From: Nocardia acididurans
GTDB lineage: Bacteria; Actinomycetota; Actinomycetes; Mycobacteriales; Mycobacteriaceae
Assembly (NCBI RefSeq): GCF_016741815.1
Contig: NZ_JAERRJ010000013.1
Span: 62,001 to 126,000 of the forward strand
Reading direction: 5' to 3'
Length of the DNA: 64,000 nt
The notes below the pieces were generated by a model. That model was given only the letters and a program-made list of their open reading frames with translations, was not told the origin of the DNA and searched no databases. Position 1 is the stretch's first letter, and each line of letters opens with the position of its first letter. A program made the translations under genes and the position numbers. This document shows, piece after piece, positions 61,103 to 64,000 of this stretch.

Positions 61103-62900
61103 ATACACCGCCGCGCCCACATTCACCATCGCCGACGAGGACACCATCGTCGGATCGGTGTTCGGCCAGGCCGAGCAGGCGCCGCGGCGCGTGCTGTTCT
61201 CCCGCCCCGTCGGCGACGACTGGGTCGACGTCACCGCGGCGGAGTTCGCCCGCCTGGTCTCCGAGGTCGCGAAAGGCTTGATCGCCAACGGGATTCAGCG
61301 CGGCGACCGCGTTGTGCTGATGTCGGCGACCCGCTTCGAATGGACGCTGCTCGATTTCGCGATCTGGGCGGCGGGCGCGGTCACCGTCCCCGTCTACGAT
61401 TCGTCCTCCGCCGACCAGGTGCGCTGGATCCTCGAGGACTCCGGCGCCGCGCTGGCCATCGTGGAGAAGGTCCGGCAGAAGGACATGCTCGTCGGCGTGC
61501 CGGACACGCTGCGCCGGCTGCTGGTCATCGACGACGGCGCCGAGGCCCTGCTGATCGCCGACGGTGCTAGCACCCCCGATGCGGACCTGCGCGACCGTCT
61601 CGACGCCCTGCGCGCCGACGACCTCGCCTCCCTGGTCTACACCTCCGGCACCACCGGCCGCCCCAAGGGCTGCATGCTCACCCACCGCAACTTCCTCTCC
61701 GAGGTCCGCGGCATCCTGAACGCCACCATCGGCGACGTGGCCCGCCCCGGACAGCGCATGCTCACCTTCCTGCCGCTCGCCCACGTCCTGGCCCGCGCGG
61801 TGTCCCTGGCCGCTCTCGAAGGCGGTATGACCCAGGCCCACTGGTCGGACTTCAAAACCATCACCGGCCAATTCGCCCGCTTCGCGCCGCACACCATCCT
61901 CGGCGTCCCCCGAGTGTTCGAGAAGGTTCGCGACGGCGCCGACAAGAAGGCCCGCGAGGGCGGCAACCTCAAGGGCGCGATCTTCCGCTTCGCCGAGCAG
62001 ACCGCCATCCGCTGGAGCGAAAACCTCGGCCACACAGGCGGATTCGCGCGCCGCCCCAGCCTGCTCCTGCGCGCCCAGTACGCTCTCTGCGACCGCCTCG
62101 TCTACGCGCCGCTCCGCGCCGCGCTCGGCGGCCACTGCGAATTCGCCATCTCCGGCGGCGGCGCTCTGGCCCCGCGCCTCGGCCACTTCTTCCGTGGCGT
62201 CGGCGTTCCCATCTACGAGGGCTACGGCCTCACCGAGTCCACCGCCGCCCACTGCGTCAACGTCCCCGGCGCGATCAAGATCGGCACCGTAGGAAAACCC
62301 TTGGGCGGCAACGCGGTCCGCATAGCCGAGGACGGTGAGATCGAACTTTCCGGCGGGGTCGTCTTCACCGGCTACTGGCACAACGACGATGCCACCGCCA
62401 CCGCCCTGTCCGACGGCTGGCTCCGCACCGGCGATATCGGCGAACTCGACTCCGACGGCTTCCTCTCCATCACCGGCCGCAAGAAGGATCTCCTCGTCAC
62501 CGCGGGCGGCAAAAACGTCTCCCCGGGCCCCCTCGAAGACCTGATCCGCTCCCACCCGTTGATCTCCCAGGCCATCGTGGTGGGCGACGCCCGCCCCTAC
62601 ATCACCGCCCTCATCACCATCGACCCGGAAGCCTTCGACTCCTGGAGGGCTGAAAACGCCCACCCCGCTACCACATCCATCGCCGACCTACACACCGACC
62701 CCACCCTCCGCGCCGCCGTCCAACAGGCCATCGACGACGCCAACACCACCGTCTCCCACGCCGAGTCCATCAAGAAGTTCGCGATCCTCGACCGCGACCT
62801 CACCGAAGAATCCGGCGAGCTGACCGCCACCCTGAAAGTCAAACGCCACGTGGTGTCCACCCGCTTCGCCGACGCCATCGAGGCTATGTACCGCCACTGA
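61095..62900 (+). CDS. Long-chain acyl-CoA synthetase
   Basis: A 601-residue ANL-superfamily enzyme that activates fatty acids through acyl-adenylates (FadD15-like). P-loop YTSGTTGRPKGCMLTHRNF (about residues 179–197), AISGGGALAPRLGHFF, the adenine motif YEGYGLTESTAAH (about 374–386), LRTGDIGELDSDGFLSITGR (hinge Asp/Arg) and GGKNVSPGPLEDLI with a C-terminal Lys (LTATLKVKRH). Full length for the group. The ATG follows GGAG and overlaps the marR end by 8 bp. Confidence 0.93.
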   Translation: MREYTAAPTFTIADEDTIVGSVFGQAEQAPRRVLFSRPVGDDWVDVTAAEFARLVSEVAKGLIANGIQRGDRVVLMSATRFEWTLLDFAIWAAGAVTVPVYDSSSADQVRWILEDSGAALAIVEKVRQKDMLVGVPDTLRRLLVIDDGAEALLIADGASTPDADLRDRLDALRADDLASLVYTSGTTGRPKGCMLTHRNFLSEVRGILNATIGDVARPGQRMLTFLPLAHVLARAVSLAALEGGMTQAHWSDFKTITGQFARFAPHTILGVPRVFEKVRDGADKKAREGGNLKGAIFRFAEQTAIRWSENLGHTGGFARRPSLLLRAQYALCDRLVYAPLRAALGGHCEFAISGGGALAPRLGHFFRGVGVPIYEGYGLTESTAAHCVNVPGAIKIGTVGKPLGGNAVRIAEDGEIELSGGVVFTGYWHNDDATATALSDGWLRTGDIGELDSDGFLSITGRKKDLLVTAGGKNVSPGPLEDLIRSHPLISQAIVVGDARPYITALITIDPEAFDSWRAENAHPATTSIADLHTDPTLRAAVQQAIDDANTTVSHAESIKKFAILDRDLTEESGELTATLKVKRHVVSTRFADAIEAMYRH

Positions 62901-62947
62901 CCTCGCCCCGCATCCACCTAGGCCCGTCTCGCTCGAGCTCTCGCGTG

Positions 62948-63850
62948 TCAGTCCGGCAGCCAGTGCAGTTCATCCGCAAGGGTTTTGGCGACGGCACGGA
63001 TGCGGCGGTGCAGTGGCGACTGCTCGCGGGGGAGGACCAGGTGCAGCGTCATGCCTGGCGCACCGCGCAGCGGTCGCCAGGTGAGACCGGCCGACAGTGA
63101 CGCGACCGCGGCTTCACTGGCCGGGGCGAGGGTGAGCCCGTCGCGCAAGTCGTACTGAGACAGGTCGAAAGAGACTGTGGGCGTGCGGAATCGGGGGCTC
63201 GGAACGGCGTCTCGGAACAGTCCGGACAACTGATCGTAGATGACGGGATTGGCCGCACGATCCGGCAGCCGCAGCGGATACGCGGCCGCGTCGGCGATCT
63301 CGATCTCCGAGTGTTCGGCCAGCGGATGATGCTGTGCCAGTTGGACTCCGACGCGCGCACGCCGCAGCAGGAACCGGCGCACGCCCCGGCCCGGCTGTGC
63401 ACCGCGGGTGATCCCCGCATCGAGTCGCCCGTCGGCCACCGCGGGGGAGATCTCCGGTGTCGCCATCGGGACCGCACTGACCTCGAGCCCCGAGCTGCCG
63501 CGAATCAGCCTGTCCACCAGTGCCGGTGCCGTCTCGGCCCCGGCGCTGAGGCTGTATCCGATACGCACCGTGCCCACTTCACCGGCCGCCGCGCTCCGGG
63601 CACTGTCCCACGCCCGGTCCAGCGCCGCCAGCGCGGGCGGCGCGGACTCCGCCAAAGCCGCACCGGCCGCGGTCAATACGACGCTACGCGTGCTGCGAAC
63701 CAGCAGAGCCGCACCGAGTTCCGCCTCCAATCGGCGCATCCGGGCACTGAGCGCGGGCTGCGCGATCCCGATCCGCGCGGCCGCGCGAGTGAAGTTCAAC
63801 TCCTGCGCCAGCACCAGAAAGTACCGCAGGCTCACCGTATCCGGCGCCAC
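62948..63850 (-). CDS. LysR-family regulator
   Basis: A 300-residue LTTR. N-terminal winged helix SLRYFLVLAQELNFTRAAAR with IGIAQPALSARMRRLEAELG (recognition helix about residues 29–47), then a periplasmic-binding-like effector domain (GTVRIGYSLSAGAETAPALV, DAGITRGAQPGRGVRRFLL). GTG 63850 is chosen because LTTR homology begins at PDTVSLRYF and GGGGAGGG precedes it; the frame continues upstream to 63925. It is divergent from the DUF1330 gene at the window edge and may regulate it. GATA...TATC half-sites in the upstream region are compatible with an LTTR box. Confidence 0.9.
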   Translation of the reverse strand: MAPDTVSLRYFLVLAQELNFTRAAARIGIAQPALSARMRRLEAELGAALLVRSTRSVVLTAAGAALAESAPPALAALDRAWDSARSAAAGEVGTVRIGYSLSAGAETAPALVDRLIRGSSGLEVSAVPMATPEISPAVADGRLDAGITRGAQPGRGVRRFLLRRARVGVQLAQHHPLAEHSEIEIADAAAYPLRLPDRAANPVIYDQLSGLFRDAVPSPRFRTPTVSFDLSQYDLRDGLTLAPASEAAVASLSAGLTWRPLRGAPGMTLHLVLPREQSPLHRRIRAVAKTLADELHWLPD

Positions 63851-63929
63851 ACGCCCTCCCCACCAATTGATAACGATCCGTTCTGAGTCTATCCCGAACC
63901 GCTCTTTCCCCCGACCACCCATCAAGCCC

Positions 63930-63935
63930 TAACCT
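63930..63935 (+). promoter_or_regulatory. -10 element before the right-edge mini-ORF
   Basis: TAACCT is followed by 6 nt and an ATG at 63942, the same spacing as the other leaderless starts. Confidence 0.45.
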
Positions 63936-63941
63936 GCGGAT

Positions 63942-63980
63942 ATGGCAATCCAACCGACAGCAGGAGGCTTCCATGCCTAA
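63942..63980 (+). CDS. Possible 12-codon leaderless leader peptide
   Basis: ATG 63942 to TAA 63978–63980 encodes MAIQPTAGGFHA. It begins exactly where a leaderless transcript from TAACCT would start, contains the AGGAGG ribosome site of the next gene, and ends 5 bp inside that gene. Ribosomes translating it would pass over the site, so it could couple or gate expression. Expression is unproven. Confidence 0.35.
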   Translation: MAIQPTAGGFHA

Positions 63981-64000
63981 GGGTTACTGGGTCAGCGCCT
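63973..64000 (+). CDS. DUF1330 family protein, 3' end outside window
   Basis: Only nine codons are visible, MPKGYWVSA, behind a perfect AGGAGG site 5 nt from the ATG. The start PKGYWVSA is characteristic of DUF1330 proteins, small ferredoxin-like (dimeric alpha-beta barrel) proteins of unknown function. Divergent from the LysR gene. The call rests on a short match. Confidence 0.6.

Overview
The window is high-GC actinobacterial chromosome. The gene content and order fit a mycolate-group actinomycete, most likely Nocardia or a close relative. The backbone truB – sirR/mntR – ribF – rpsO – pnp – pepR – dapB – dapA – rnj – ftsK matches, in content and rough order, the conserved block known from Mycobacterium, but it is interrupted by long accessory stretches. 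Assignment to genus is inference; no rRNA or tRNA gene is visible to anchor it.

Layout. 1–10.9 kb: housekeeping core (TruB tail, a lipoprotein, FAD/NAD(P) oxidoreductase divergent from a LuxR-type regulator, DtxR-family metal regulator, RibF, S15, PNPase behind a 400-nt leader, M16 peptidase). 11–20.6 kb: TPR membrane protein next to a TerD–vWA fusion, a VOC protein, GNAT, an ArsR-like repressor divergent from an MFS exporter with tandem operators, a pentapeptide-like repeat protein, a PQQ-type sugar dehydrogenase lipoprotein and a membrane protein. 20.6–25.5 kb: methyltransferase, zinc alcohol dehydrogenase, phytase-like lipoprotein, DapB and a membrane protein. 25.5–32 kb: a minus-strand allantoin-degradation cluster (GntR regulator, NCS1 permease, hydantoin/allantoin racemase, CitE/HpcH-like DUF6986 protein, allantoicase, PuuE-type allantoinase). 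32–37.6 kb: MarR/MFS pair, unknown protein, KstD-like steroid dehydrogenase, TetR, flavodoxin-like protein. 37.7–40.7 kb: response regulator, membrane histidine kinase and a third membrane protein that looks like a catalytically dead kinase. 40.7–52 kb: ribbon-helix-helix protein with repeated operators, DapA, RNase J, Mtb12-like lipoprotein, a DUF4189 remnant, TIGR03085 protein, a large SARP/NB-ARC/TPR regulator and FtsK. 52–64 kb: Ser/Thr kinase with an extracellular YVTN propeller, second VOC protein, exported glycine-zipper protein, enoyl-CoA hydratase, TetR, AGPS-like FAD oxidase, fatty acid desaturase, MarR, long-chain acyl-CoA synthetase, LysR and the first codons of a DUF1330 protein.

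A pattern running through the window is leaderless expression: at least 14 starts are preceded by a TANNNT hexamer ending 6–7 nt before an ATG or GTG, with no Shine-Dalgarno. Many regulator genes carry clear palindromes or repeats over their own promoter, so several autoregulatory circuits can be predicted from sequence. No CRISPR array, insertion sequence, phage or origin was seen. No single feature is a proven new system. The best candidates are the regulator–kinase–pseudokinase triad, the ribbon-helix-helix protein with TGACGCCA repeats, and the DUF6986 protein inside the allantoin cluster.
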